From HGW-17 sp964516435 (GTDB lineage Bacteria > Myxococcota_A > Polyangia > HGW-17): DNA of 26,055 bases. A program made the translations under genes and the position numbers. A model generated the notes under the pieces. That model worked only from the letters and a program-made list of their open reading frames with translations. It had not been told where the DNA came from and did not search any database. The stretch is taken from assembly GCA_964516435.1 (NCBI GenBank), contig CAZEZP010000032.1, positions 1 through 26,055 of the forward strand, given 5' to 3'. Below are positions 6,982 through 16,017 of this stretch, in pieces; the first letter of the stretch is position 1; every line of letters starts with the position of its first letter.

Positions 6982-8538
6982 ATATAGTTTTGTTAATACG
7001 CTTCCTGGGTAATAATGCTTCAGGATTTCATCGTATTTCTGTCCGGCCTGCGCCCGGCCCATGGCGCCCCACTGGCACAGGCCCACGCCGTGGCCGAATC
7101 CGGCGCCGCTGAATTCCCAGGAACCGTCGGGCAGGCGCCGGGTCACGAACAGGGAACTGCGCAGCCCGCCCAGCGCCTGCCGGATGGCCAGTTCTCCGCG
7201 CAGGGTGATTTTGCGGCCTTTTTCGCCGATGATTTCCAGTTCCAGGATGCGCCCGGATACGCCCCGGAGCAGGGGACGAAACTCCCGGACGGCCCCCGAA
7301 AAACCCTGCGGGGCGAGTGACTTTTCGAGTTCCGCGGCCGTTTTGACGACCTTCCAGCGAAAGGCGCCGGCGCCGGCGGGCATCCGGGAGCAGAACGACG
7401 CCGGCGGGCGGGTGATGAAGCGCATCCAGTCGCGCGGGCCGTCGGGACCGTCGGGGCGTCCGCGCAGGTTGGGGTTGGGTTTTCCGCCCCACACGTTTTC
7501 GTTGTGCTCCCCATGGCCGCCGCAGGAGGCCGAGTACACGGTGTCCACGGGGTGACCCGCCCTGTCGAACAGGAACTGTCCGGCCGTGGCGGCCACCGCG
7601 GCCGACGTGCGCGGATCGGCCTTTTCGAGCCCGTCGTAGGCCTGGCAGTGCACCTGGGCGCACAGGTGGAACGGGTCCGTGTGGTGGCGCTGTCCCATCT
7701 TGGCCAGCACCTGCCCGCGGGCGGCCACGGCCTGGGCCTTGAGCGCCTCGGCGGGCGCCGACGGGAACATCTCGGACGGCAGAATGCCCTCGAGGTATTT
7801 TTCGATGGATACTTCGTTGACCAGGGTCAGTTTGCCGTCCATGCCCGCCACCGCCACCAGCCGGCCGGCCACCCGGTGCGTGGCGCCCGCCTGCGTCCAT
7901 GCCAGGGGGGCGGCTCCGGCGGCCTCGAAGGCGACGGCGCCGGTCTGCCGGATGCGGAACCGGCCGTCGGGCGTGGAAATCTCGAAGACGCCCGAAGGCA
8001 GGGACGCGGGCACGGCATACGCGAAGGCATGCGGAAATGCGGCCCGCTCGCGCTCGACCGTCTCCTGGGCCCTGGCGGCGTCCAGGGGACCCGTGGAAAA
8101 CAGGATGCGCCGGGTGTCGATGAGCCGGGAGCCCATGGAAATCACATAGCCGTGCTCACGCAGGAGAAGGTTGCGTGGGGCGAGTTTCGAACGGATGGCG
8201 GGCAGGTCGCCGTCCGTGGAGAGCACGCTTTCCAGCGCCACGTAGTGCTGCACGCGTCCCGGGCTTCCCTGTACGAGGCGCACCGTCCAGGTGCCCGCAC
8301 CCTGGATGCGCACGCCGAAGGGGCCGTGCGGCAGCACGTCCACGCCGCCGGGCGACGAGATGTCCAGCCGTTCCAGTCCCTGCGCCATCCCCACGAGCAC
8401 GAGGGGAACGCCGTGCTCGTCCAGTTGGAAGCGTTTCTGGTAGAGGCTCGCCAGCAGGTTCACCGGTTCGTCGGCCCCGGCTGGAGGCGTGCAGAAAAGA
8501 ATCAGGGGAAAGAAAATGGCGAGAATCCGGAACCGCAT
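6979..8538 (-). CDS. SpoIID/LytB-domain exported protein (peptidoglycan-acting)
   Basis: A 519-aa exported protein. A signal peptide ends near Ala22, a ~190-residue N-terminal region of unknown type follows, and the SpoIID/LytB domain covers about 215-515. In Bacillus, SpoIID is a lytic transglycosylase with a catalytic Glu in a PSEM motif; here that residue is Glu256 in PSEMFP. Other family marks are the VAARGQ segment, SASCGGHGEHN, NVWGG and the C-terminal HYYPGS. Such domains occur widely in non-sporulating bacteria, and nothing here implies sporulation. A role in remodelling denuded peptidoglycan in the periplasm is inferred from the family. The gene is divergent from the NtrC-type regulator and is followed by the TauE/SafE gene. 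Confidence 0.9.
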   Translation of the reverse strand: MRFRILAIFFPLILFCTPPAGADEPVNLLASLYQKRFQLDEHGVPLVLVGMAQGLERLDISSPGGVDVLPHGPFGVRIQGAGTWTVRLVQGSPGRVQHYVALESVLSTDGDLPAIRSKLAPRNLLLREHGYVISMGSRLIDTRRILFSTGPLDAARAQETVERERAAFPHAFAYAVPASLPSGVFEISTPDGRFRIRQTGAVAFEAAGAAPLAWTQAGATHRVAGRLVAVAGMDGKLTLVNEVSIEKYLEGILPSEMFPSAPAEALKAQAVAARGQVLAKMGQRHHTDPFHLCAQVHCQAYDGLEKADPRTSAAVAATAGQFLFDRAGHPVDTVYSASCGGHGEHNENVWGGKPNPNLRGRPDGPDGPRDWMRFITRPPASFCSRMPAGAGAFRWKVVKTAAELEKSLAPQGFSGAVREFRPLLRGVSGRILELEIIGEKGRKITLRGELAIRQALGGLRSSLFVTRRLPDGSWEFSGAGFGHGVGLCQWGAMGRAQAGQKYDEILKHYYPGSVLTKLY

Positions 8539-8629
8539 GTTCCTGCATGTACCCCAACGGATCTTCCGGCGCAAAAAAAAGCGGTTCGTGCGCCAGATGG
8601 AGGCGGGGGACGGCCGGATGCATGCACTC

Positions 8630-8658
8630 TTGCCCGCCGCGAAGGCTTGGGGCACAAT
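8630..8658 (+). promoter_or_regulatory. Possible promoter of the NtrC-ubiB-rluA operon
   Basis: TTGCCC (8630-8635) and CACAAT (8653-8658) are 17 bases apart, each matching four of six consensus positions. Transcription would begin near 8665, leaving a ~28-base leader that includes GGAAGAGG at 8677-8684, eight bases before the ATG. This lies in the 154-base divergent gap with the SpoIID-domain gene. Confidence 0.38.
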
Positions 8659-8692
8659 GCGCCGTGCCGGTTTTCCGGAAGAGGCGCTTGAC

Positions 8693-10066
8693 ATGCATCC
8701 CGATGAAGTCCGCATCCTGCTGGTCGACGACGAGGCCGCCATCCTGGAGTCCCTGGGGCGGCTGATCGAACGCGACGGCCATTTCGTCGTCTCGGCCCGC
8801 AGTGCGGAGGAAGCCGTTTCCATCCTGCAGCACGAGCGCATCGACGTGGTGGTCACCGATTTGCGCCTGCCCCGTCTTTCGGGCCTGGATCTCCTGCGGA
8901 CGGTCAAGCGGTCGCATCCAGACGTGGAAGTCATTCTCATGACCGCCTACGGGCAGATCGAGGACGCCGTGGAGGCCATGAAGGAAGGGGCCTACGATTT
9001 CCTGCCCAAGCCCGTGAAGAAGGCCGCCCTGATGAAGACCGTGGAAAAGGCCATGGAACGGCGCCGGCTGATTCGCGAAAACCGCGATCTGCGGGCGCAG
9101 TTGAATCTTTCCCTGCCCGAACTGGTGGGCAACTCCCCGGCATTCCAGAACTTCATGGAAGTCATCCGGCAGGCGGCGCCCTCCGAGGCCACCGTTCTTT
9201 TGCGCGGGGAGAGCGGCACCGGCAAGGAACTGGCCGCCCGCGCGATCCACCGGTTTTCTCCCCGGGCCGGCGGCCCCTTCGTCGCCGTCAACTGCGCGGC
9301 TTTGCCCGAAGGCATCATCGAGAGCGAACTGTTCGGCTACGTGAAGGGGGCTTTCACGGGGGCGGCGTCCGGGCGCGCGGGGCGTTTCCGGCAGGCCGAC
9401 GGCGGGACGCTCTTCCTCGATGAAATCGGGGACCTGGCCCCGCATCTCCAGGTCAAGTTGCTACGCGTGCTGCAGGAAGGGGAAATCGAGCCCGTCGGCG
9501 CGGACACGCCCGTGCCCGTGAACGTGCGCCTGATCGCCGCCACCCACCGGGATCTGGAAGATGCCGTCGCCGCCGGGCGCTTCCGGGCGGATCTCTACTA
9601 CCGGCTCAACGTGGTCTCGGTCACGCTGCCGCCCTTGCGTGCCCGCACGGGCGACGTGCCCCTGCTCGCCGCCCATTTCCTGGACCGGTTCAACAAGAAG
9701 AACAACAAGAATTTCAAGGGATTCACTACGGAAGCCATGAACATCCTGACCACCCATCCATGGCCTGGCAACGTGCGGGAACTGGAGAACGTCATCGAGA
9801 GGGCCGTGGTCCTGGGGCGCGGGGAATTCATCACGCCCGAGCATCTTCCGCCCGAACTGGCAGAGGTGCCCCCGGTGGAAAACGTCATTCCCGTGCCCGT
9901 GGGAACGCCGATGAACGAGGTGGAGCGCATCGTCATCCGCGAAACCCTCCGATTCACGGGGGGCAACAAGCAGGAGGCCGCGCGGATGCTGGGGATCGCT
10001 GCCCGCACGATCTACCGGCGCCTGGCCGGCGAGGCCCGGGTGGAGGAAAGCGGGGAGGAGCCGTAG
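8693..10066 (+). CDS. NtrC-family sigma54-dependent response regulator
   Basis: A 457-aa two-component regulator that activates sigma54 RNA polymerase. The receiver domain (about 5-120) has acidic residues Asp12-Asp13, phospho-acceptor Asp56, Thr84 and Lys106. The AAA+ domain (about 143-370) has Walker A GESGTGKE (172-179), the sigma54-contacting loop GAFTGA (219-224) and Walker B LFLDEIGD (240-247). A Fis-type helix-turn-helix ends the protein (NKQEAARMLGIAARTIYRRL). All key residues are present, so it should be functional. The ATG at 8693 has GGAAGAGG eight bases upstream. No histidine kinase gene is in the window, so it is an orphan here. One base separates its stop from the UbiB-like gene. 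Target promoters are unknown. Confidence 0.95.
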   Translation: MHPDEVRILLVDDEAAILESLGRLIERDGHFVVSARSAEEAVSILQHERIDVVVTDLRLPRLSGLDLLRTVKRSHPDVEVILMTAYGQIEDAVEAMKEGAYDFLPKPVKKAALMKTVEKAMERRRLIRENRDLRAQLNLSLPELVGNSPAFQNFMEVIRQAAPSEATVLLRGESGTGKELAARAIHRFSPRAGGPFVAVNCAALPEGIIESELFGYVKGAFTGAASGRAGRFRQADGGTLFLDEIGDLAPHLQVKLLRVLQEGEIEPVGADTPVPVNVRLIAATHRDLEDAVAAGRFRADLYYRLNVVSVTLPPLRARTGDVPLLAAHFLDRFNKKNNKNFKGFTTEAMNILTTHPWPGNVRELENVIERAVVLGRGEFITPEHLPPELAEVPPVENVIPVPVGTPMNEVERIVIRETLRFTGGNKQEAARMLGIAARTIYRRLAGEARVEESGEEP

Positions 10067-10067
10067 C

Positions 10068-11708
10068 ATGTCGTGGCGTTCCCTCCATGTGCTCTGGGTG
10101 GTGTTCCGGATCCTGGTGCGCTACCGCCTGGCGTTCGCGCGCATCCGGCGGGACGGGGACGGCGAGGCCGCCAATGCCCTGCACCGGAGCGCGGCGGACC
10201 GCCTGACGCGCCTGTTCATGGAAAAGCGCGGCCTCTACATCAAGGTGGGACAACTGATTTCCATTCTGGCGACGGTGCTGCCGCCGGCGTTCCGGGAGGC
10301 GTTTTCCGCCCTGCAGGATCGTGTGGACCCCATCGGCATCGATGCCGTGCGCGCCCGCCTGGCCGGAGAATGGGGCCGCAGCCCGGACGAGGTGCTCGCC
10401 GAGATGGATCCCGTTCCCATCGCTGCGGCATCCGTGGGGCAGGTGCACCGCGCCGTCCTGCACGATGGCCGGAAGGTGGCCGTGAAGGTGCAGTATCCCG
10501 GCATCGAGCACGTCTTCCGGGAGGACATGAAGGCCCTGCGCGGCGTGGTGCGCCTGATCGGATGGTTCTTTCCCAATCCCGAACTGGTGCGCATCTACGA
10601 GGAAATGAAGGTCATCCTGGAGCAGGAGGTGGATTTCGAGCACGAACGGAAGAACCTGGAGCGCTTCCGCGGGAACTTCGAGCGCGATGCCTTCGTTTCG
10701 GCGCCGGCCCCCATCCTGGAATGGTGCACGTCCAAGGTCCTGGTCACGGAATTCGTGGAAGGCGTGAAGGCCGACCGGGTGGAGGAACTGCGCGCGGCCG
10801 GCCACGACCCGGAGGAAATCGCCCGGATGCTGGTGGAGTCCTATGCCAAGCAGTTCTTCGAGCACGGCTTCTACCATGCGGATCCCCATCCGGGAAACAT
10901 CCGGGTCACCTCCGACGGGAAGTTGTGCTTCCTGGATTTCGGGGCTTGCTCGGTCATTTCCGAGGCCATGCGCGAGGGCATGGTGGCCTTCGTGCAGGCG
11001 GCCGTGCGCAAGGATACGCCGGGGCTGGTGGCGGCCATGCGCCGCATGGGGTTCATTCCCCACAGCGCCGACCCGCGCGTGTACGACCGCGTGGTGGCCT
11101 ATTTCCATGACCAGTTTCAGGAAAAGATCGGCGTGGAGAACCTGCGCCTGGGCAATCTGCGCTTCACCGCCGAGGGAACCCGCAGGAACCTGGCGGATCT
11201 GAAGGAAATGAACATCAGCCTGCGCGACATCGCGGCCTCCTTCCACATTCCGCGGGAATGGGTGATGCTGGAGCGCACGCTTCTGCAGATTGCCGGTCTC
11301 GTTTCCCACGTGGCGCCGGAACTGGACGTGCTCGAGTCCTTTCTGCCGCATCTGCGCCGCTTTTCCATCCTCTACGGGATGGATCCATCGTCGCTGGCCA
11401 TGTCGGCCATGCGGGAACTGGCCAAGAACGTGCTGGCGCTTCCGGCCGAGATGCGCGCCTTCCTCTCGCGCCTGACCTACGGGGAAATCGAGTTTCGCTG
11501 GGCGCCATCGGAGGATTTCCTGCAGCGCGCGCATTCCTGGGTGCACGAGGTCCTGTTCGCGGGGCTGGGCGTATTTTTCCTGTGGTCATCCTGGCGCTTC
11601 GAGGAAACGGGCCATGTCCAGCGCACCGTCTGGCTGCAGGCGGCGGCCGCCGTTTGCGGGCTGCTGTTTCTCTGGCATTTCCGGCGCGCCTCCGGGAGGA
11701 AGAAATGA
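10068..11708 (+). CDS. UbiB/ABC1 (AarF/ADCK) family atypical kinase-like protein
   Basis: A 546-aa protein of the UbiB/ADCK family, membrane-bound proteins with a protein-kinase-like fold involved in, or regulating, isoprenoid quinone biosynthesis. Visible motifs are the family-specific KVGQ in the N-terminal extension (about 55-70), the Ala-rich loop AAASVGQVH, the VAVKVQYPG Lys strand, the HADPHPGNI catalytic-type loop and LDFGA. Two hydrophobic segments at the C-terminus (about 490-510 and 520-540) are the typical membrane anchor. The ATG at 10068 follows the regulator stop by one base, with GGGGAGGAG at 10051-10059. Its TGA overlaps the next gene's ATG. I leave the symbol blank because the quinone made by this host is unknown and ubiquinone itself is not implied. 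Confidence 0.92.
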   Translation: MSWRSLHVLWVVFRILVRYRLAFARIRRDGDGEAANALHRSAADRLTRLFMEKRGLYIKVGQLISILATVLPPAFREAFSALQDRVDPIGIDAVRARLAGEWGRSPDEVLAEMDPVPIAAASVGQVHRAVLHDGRKVAVKVQYPGIEHVFREDMKALRGVVRLIGWFFPNPELVRIYEEMKVILEQEVDFEHERKNLERFRGNFERDAFVSAPAPILEWCTSKVLVTEFVEGVKADRVEELRAAGHDPEEIARMLVESYAKQFFEHGFYHADPHPGNIRVTSDGKLCFLDFGACSVISEAMREGMVAFVQAAVRKDTPGLVAAMRRMGFIPHSADPRVYDRVVAYFHDQFQEKIGVENLRLGNLRFTAEGTRRNLADLKEMNISLRDIAASFHIPREWVMLERTLLQIAGLVSHVAPELDVLESFLPHLRRFSILYGMDPSSLAMSAMRELAKNVLALPAEMRAFLSRLTYGEIEFRWAPSEDFLQRAHSWVHEVLFAGLGVFFLWSSWRFEETGHVQRTVWLQAAAAVCGLLFLWHFRRASGRKK

Positions 11709-12580
11709 GCAAACGCGGCGAGGACTTCCTGGAAATCCATGTCTGCGGGGAACTGTCTGGACTGCGCCTGGACCAGGTGCTCGCTTCCCGCATGTCCCGG
11801 CGGATGGCGCGCCGGCTCATCGAAGCGGGCGCCGTGTTCGTCGACCGGCGCCGCGTGAAGGTGGCGTCCCGTCCTGTGGCCGATGGGTCCGTGGTGCGCG
11901 CGCCGCTCTTCTTGCCCGAAACGGCCGAGGCGGACCCTTCTTCCTGGGTGGTGTTCCAGACGCCGGATTATATCGTGGCTGACAAGCCCGCCGGCTGGGC
12001 CACTACGCCCACGCTGCGGGGGGAGGCCAGCGTCGCCACCGAACTGCAGAAACGGTTTGGCCGCATCTGGGTCGTTTCCCGACTGGATTTCCATACGTCG
12101 GGGCTCGTGCCCTTCGTGCTCAATCCGGAAATCCTGCAGGATTTCGAAGCGCTGCTGCGCTCGGATGCCTGCATCAAGGAATATCTGGCCGTTACCGTCC
12201 GCTGCTCGTTTTCCTCGCACATGCTCGATTTTCCCTTGGCGCCCGACCCGCGGCATGCGCGGCGGTTCTGCGTGCATCCGCAGGGAAGGGAAGCCCGGAC
12301 GGAAATCCTGGAGGTCATCCCCGTGGATGCCGATCGGCAACTGGTGCGTCTGCGTCTGCACACGGGGCGCACCCACCAGATTCGGGTGCATTTGGCCCAC
12401 GTCGGGGTTCCCGTCTGGGGCGACCCGTGGTATCCCGTGGAGAAGCCGGCCGGCCATCCGCCGATGCTGCTGCATGCTTCGCGCCTGAAATGGACCTCGC
12501 AGCGGTTCGGGGATGCCGAATTCTACCGGCCGCCCGCATGGCTGGACGACATCCTTCCCTACGGTTTCATGGACGCTTGA
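11705..12580 (+). CDS. RluA-family RNA pseudouridine synthase
   Basis: A 291-aa enzyme that isomerises specific uridines to pseudouridine in rRNA or tRNA. An S4-like RNA-binding domain at about 15-75 (LRLDQVLASRM, then AGAVFVDRRRVK) precedes the catalytic domain. The RluA signature is SRLDFHTSG, whose Asp is the catalytic nucleophile. The usual His before Arg is Ser here. Also visible are KEYLAV and the C-terminal TGRTHQIRVHLAHVG followed by WGDPWY. The ATG overlaps the UbiB-like stop (ATGA), with GGGAGGA at 11694-11700, so translation is probably coupled. The target base cannot be told from sequence. It ends the three-gene operon and converges with the binding-protein gene. Confidence 0.94.
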   Translation: MSKRGEDFLEIHVCGELSGLRLDQVLASRMSRRMARRLIEAGAVFVDRRRVKVASRPVADGSVVRAPLFLPETAEADPSSWVVFQTPDYIVADKPAGWATTPTLRGEASVATELQKRFGRIWVVSRLDFHTSGLVPFVLNPEILQDFEALLRSDACIKEYLAVTVRCSFSSHMLDFPLAPDPRHARRFCVHPQGREARTEILEVIPVDADRQLVRLRLHTGRTHQIRVHLAHVGVPVWGDPWYPVEKPAGHPPMLLHASRLKWTSQRFGDAEFYRPPAWLDDILPYGFMDA

Positions 12581-12610
12581 TGGAAGCGGACAACCTGTCG
12601 AGTGCGTTTC

Positions 12611-12634
12611 GGGGTCGCCCCGCCGGCTTCGGCG
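12611..12634. other. Two short GC-rich hairpins in a convergent gap
   Basis: GGGG-tcg-CCCC (12611-12621) is followed directly by CGCCG-gctt-CGGCG (12621-12634), between the stops of two converging genes. Position suggests a bidirectional termination or pausing element, but neither strand shows a T run after the stems, so an intrinsic terminator is not supported. Confidence 0.3.
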
Positions 12635-12653
12635 CTCGCGGAGTGGAATGGAA

Positions 12654-13529
12654 TTATTTCGGAAGGACCCAGAAGTGGTCGATGAGCGGGCTTTCCTGGT
12701 AGGTGCCCGCAAAGGGTTTCAGAAAGCCGCGGAACTGGAAGCGCATGATGCCCGGCGCCGCCGACATGAATTTCGCCGTGGACCGGCCGAACGCCACGCC
12801 GCCGGCCGCCGGAGGCCCCATGCCGCCGATGCCGGGCGAGGCCACGGAGGCGATTGCCGCCTGCACCTTGCCGACGATGTCCGCTGGAATCTTGGGATTC
12901 ACGAGCACGAAGGACGCATTGGGCACGGTGCCCACCGACAGAATGAGCGTCAGGCCCGCGGCCATGCCGGCGGGAGCGAAGACGGCATCGCCGCCGCCCG
13001 TCTGCACGGCGGCCACGGCTGCCGCAATGTCGGGCACGTTCTTGACGGAGGAGAAATACTGGGCGACGTTGACCTCGCCTCCCAGCATGCCCTCGGCGAA
13101 CGAGGTGTTGCCGCCAAAGGACGGCATGACGAGCACCTTGCCCTTGAGCGCCTGGAAGTTGGCCGCGCCGCGGGCGTAGAGTCCCCACGGGGCGCGGGCG
13201 CCGCCGCCATAGAGGGACGTGGCCAGCACGCGGAACTTGCCGCCGGAACGGGCCATGTAGATGCCGTCGACGATGGCGAAGTCCAGTTGGCCCTGGGCGC
13301 CGCCGAACGCACCTTCGCTGGCGTACACGTTGCCCGTGCAGGGGATGTTGAGCGTGGACTGCATCACGCTGGCCACATTCTTGATGTAGCTCCAGCGATC
13401 CGAGTTGGAGGCGAACGGCGCATTGGGCGCGTAGATGCCGAAGCGCAACTTGGTGGGCGCATTCTGCGCCATCGCGGGAACGGACGGCAGGAGCCAGAGC
13501 ATACAGGCAAAAAGGAAAATGCGTTTCAC
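12654..13529 (-). CDS. PhnD-like periplasmic substrate-binding protein
   Basis: A 291-aa exported protein. A signal peptide ends in Ala-Met-Ala before Gln22, and a type 2 periplasmic-binding fold of the phosphate/phosphonate (PhnD-like) class follows. Supporting stretches are KLRFGIYAPN at the mature N-terminus, LDFAIVDGIY, the lobe-crossing KGKVLVMPSFGG and the C-terminal IPADIVGKVQAA helix region. The GTG start at 13529 is preferred over TTG at 13544 because GAGGT lies six bases upstream. It begins 15 bases after the TPR gene stop and is the last gene of the phosphatase-TPR-binding-protein set. No ABC permease or ATPase is adjacent, so it may sense a ligand rather than feed a transporter. 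The ligand is unknown. Confidence 0.82.
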   Translation of the reverse strand: MKRIFLFACMLWLLPSVPAMAQNAPTKLRFGIYAPNAPFASNSDRWSYIKNVASVMQSTLNIPCTGNVYASEGAFGGAQGQLDFAIVDGIYMARSGGKFRVLATSLYGGGARAPWGLYARGAANFQALKGKVLVMPSFGGNTSFAEGMLGGEVNVAQYFSSVKNVPDIAAAVAAVQTGGGDAVFAPAGMAAGLTLILSVGTVPNASFVLVNPKIPADIVGKVQAAIASVASPGIGGMGPPAAGGVAFGRSTAKFMSAAPGIMRFQFRGFLKPFAGTYQESPLIDHFWVLPK

Positions 13530-13544
13530 GACCGCACCTCGCAA

Positions 13545-15980
13545 CTATTGAAGGTTGAACAACTTCTGTTTGAATTCCAGGCGGCTTTTGGCCTCGGTCC
13601 CGCCCAGCCCGGCTTCCACGCAGACCTTGAGCCATTTCACGGCGTTGGGCGCATCTCCCACGTTGTGGTAATGCGAACCCAGGTTGCAGGCGGCCATGGG
13701 CGTGTTCAACTGGGTCCACACGCTGATGGCTTCGCCCTGCTGCCCCGACTGGTAGAGCGCCAGCCCGTAGTTGAGCATGGTGGGGGCGTCGAAGGCGCCG
13801 CGAGGGATGAGGTTGAACAGGGTGAGCGCCGCCTGCGCGCGGCCGGCCGATAGTTGCATGTGGCCTTCGATGGCGTCGCAGGAGCGCAGGAAGGCGATCA
13901 CCTGGTTCTTGATGTCCGCCGGCGCCTTGTCCATGACCGCGCGGAAGTCGCGGCGCGCTACGTCCAGGCGGTTCTGGCGGTAGGCGATGTACGCGCGCAG
14001 CAGTTCCGGCCCGAAGACGTCATAGGGCGCCTTGAACAGGGTGCCCAGCGGTCCGCTCTTGGCGATGGTGTTGATCATGGTTTCGGCTTCCTTGAATTTT
14101 CCCTGCTCCAGGTTGGCCATGGCCATGAGGAACTGCATCTGCCGCTGTTCTTCGGCCGACAGCGTCACCCGCTTGTAGGAAGCCACGCTTTCCAGATCGG
14201 AGAGCGCTTCGGCGCCCTTGCCATCGGCCAGGCGGGCAGACGCCCGGGCGATGAGCGAACGCACCACGTTGAGTTCGATGAGTTGCGCCAGTTCCGGCTC
14301 CGACAGGGCGTTGGAGAGCGCCTCCTGAAACAGGTTGACCGCCTGCTCCAGGTTTTCCGAAAGGGCCAGCGCCACGCCCAGGTCCATTTCCACGCGGGCC
14401 TGCACGCCGGTGGACAGCCGGCGGGAACGGTTGCGCGCATCGGTGAGCACGTTGATGGCGTCGGCATATTTCTCGAGCGCCATCAGTGCGCGCCCCTTGA
14501 GCCGGATGAGATAGAAATCGGTCGGGGCGATGGTCAGGCCCTTGTCCAGCAGGGCGAGGGCTTCGGCCGGCTTCTTCTGCATCAGGTGGAGAATGGCCAG
14601 GTTGCGGATCACGCGGGCGTCCTGGGGCCGCAACTGGGCGGCTTCCGCCAGCAGCGACGCGGCGCGGGACAGGTTCCCGTCCAGCACCGCACGGTGGGAG
14701 ATTTCCATGATGGCGCTGACGAGATTTTCCTCGTCGGTCTCATGGCGGGGTCGCAGCGCCAGCGCTTTCTTGAGGATGGCGTAGGCTTCCTCGCTCTTTC
14801 CGACGCGCAGGGCGGCCAGGCCATACACGCTCATGTAGGGGGCCGAGGATTCGTCCGGATTCCTGGCGAGCATGTCGTACGCTTCGGGCGCGCGCCGATC
14901 CTGGATGAGCGCGAAAGCCAGCGGAACGAGGACGCCGGAATGGGACGGCCACTTTTCACGGGCTGCCGACAGGGTGGCGATGGCGGGGGCGAACTGGCCC
15001 AACTGGATCTGGGTGATGGCCGACTTGAGGTAGTAGGATATCTCTCCCGGATTCAACTTGATGGCGCGCTGGTAGGAGCGCACGGCCTCGTCCCGCTTGC
15101 CGTCGATATAGAGCATGTCGCCCATCACCCGGTGTCCTTCCGGGTCCGCCGGCCGGAAACTCAGGTAGCGGCGGATGGTGGACATGGCGGCGTTGCGGTT
15201 GCCGGAATGCAGCAGCGAGACGGCCAGCCCCACGAGGACCCGCGGCTTCTGCGGTCCGAACGAGGCCACGCGCTTGAAATACGGCACGGCTTCGGTGTAC
15301 CGGCCCAGGGCGCGCAGCGCTTCGGCCTTGCACCACAGCGACGAGGCATGGCGGCTGTTGACGCGCAGTGCTTCGTCGCATGCGGCCAGCGCTTCGGCCG
15401 GCCGGCCGGCCTTGAGTTCCAGTTCGCCGATGCGGAACAGCACGAGATGGTCGACCTCCCGGCTCAGGGAAGCCGGCCGGTGGCGCATGAAGGCCCGGAA
15501 GGCTTCCAGCGCCTTGGCGTTCGCTCCCGTGCGCATGTAGGCGATTCCAAGTCCGATCTTGCGCAGTGGCTCGTAGTAGGCGAGAAACAGTTTCGGGTTT
15601 TTTGCGACGGCCTTCTCCAGCAGTTCCGTTCCCTCGCCCACCTGGCCCTTCATCTGCTTGGAGAGCCCCATCCACAACCGGATTTCAGCGGCTCCGGGAT
15701 TGGCCTTGAGCCCATTTTCGCCCAGCGCGATCACCTGATCGAACTGTCCCTCGGTGTAGAAGATGGAGACGAGTTTCTCCCATGCGGCCACCAGGGAATC
15801 GTCGAGTTCCACCGCGCGCTTGAAGCGGCGCTTGGCCTCGTCGAAGTTGCCGGCGTCGGAAGCGCGTTCGCCCTTTTTCAGTTGTTCCTGCGCCTCCCGG
15901 AGATTGCCGGCCTGACCCCAGGCGCGGGGGGCGAGCAGGAAAGCCGCGCACAGCGGCGCAAGGACAAGAAAGGTCTTCAT
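13545..15980 (-). CDS. Large exported TPR-repeat protein
   Basis: An 811-aa protein with a signal peptide (MKTFLVLAPL, cleaved near the Trp-Gly-Gln site) followed by about a dozen tetratricopeptide repeats over most of its length. Clear units include DAGNFDEAKRRFKRAVELD, AGRPAEALAACDEALRVN and DGKRDEAVRSYQRAIKLN. TPR solenoids are protein-binding scaffolds; no catalytic motif is seen. The second ATG (15980) is preferred because AGAGG lies seven bases upstream; the ATG at 15998 would add six residues. It sits 37 bases after the SpoIIE-type phosphatase and 15 bases before the binding-protein gene, so all three are likely co-transcribed. A periplasmic scaffold linking the phosphatase sensor to the binding protein is possible but unproven. 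Confidence 0.88.
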   Translation of the reverse strand: MKTFLVLAPLCAAFLLAPRAWGQAGNLREAQEQLKKGERASDAGNFDEAKRRFKRAVELDDSLVAAWEKLVSIFYTEGQFDQVIALGENGLKANPGAAEIRLWMGLSKQMKGQVGEGTELLEKAVAKNPKLFLAYYEPLRKIGLGIAYMRTGANAKALEAFRAFMRHRPASLSREVDHLVLFRIGELELKAGRPAEALAACDEALRVNSRHASSLWCKAEALRALGRYTEAVPYFKRVASFGPQKPRVLVGLAVSLLHSGNRNAAMSTIRRYLSFRPADPEGHRVMGDMLYIDGKRDEAVRSYQRAIKLNPGEISYYLKSAITQIQLGQFAPAIATLSAAREKWPSHSGVLVPLAFALIQDRRAPEAYDMLARNPDESSAPYMSVYGLAALRVGKSEEAYAILKKALALRPRHETDEENLVSAIMEISHRAVLDGNLSRAASLLAEAAQLRPQDARVIRNLAILHLMQKKPAEALALLDKGLTIAPTDFYLIRLKGRALMALEKYADAINVLTDARNRSRRLSTGVQARVEMDLGVALALSENLEQAVNLFQEALSNALSEPELAQLIELNVVRSLIARASARLADGKGAEALSDLESVASYKRVTLSAEEQRQMQFLMAMANLEQGKFKEAETMINTIAKSGPLGTLFKAPYDVFGPELLRAYIAYRQNRLDVARRDFRAVMDKAPADIKNQVIAFLRSCDAIEGHMQLSAGRAQAALTLFNLIPRGAFDAPTMLNYGLALYQSGQQGEAISVWTQLNTPMAACNLGSHYHNVGDAPNAVKWLKVCVEAGLGGTEAKSRLEFKQKLFNLQ

Positions 15981-16017
15981 GGTGCTGCCTCTCTTCATGG
16001 TGCGTTTCCCTTTCCCA

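Noticed and set aside
6979..8538. Sporulation function suggested by the SpoIID domain and the nearby SpoIIE-type phosphatase
   Set aside because: Both domains are widespread outside spore formers, the two genes are far apart, and no other sporulation gene is present.
8549..8575. Run of eight As upstream of the SpoIID-domain gene as a terminator T run on the minus strand
   Set aside because: It lies before, not after, a minus-strand gene, and no stem precedes it.
8646..8662. Sigma54-type -24/-12 promoter upstream of the NtrC-family gene
   Set aside because: GG and GC are correctly spaced by 12, but the TTGC element and most flanking consensus bases are missing.
12654..13529. Phosphonate ABC transporter
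   Set aside because: Only a binding-protein-like gene is present, without permease or ATPase, and the ligand cannot be read from sequence.
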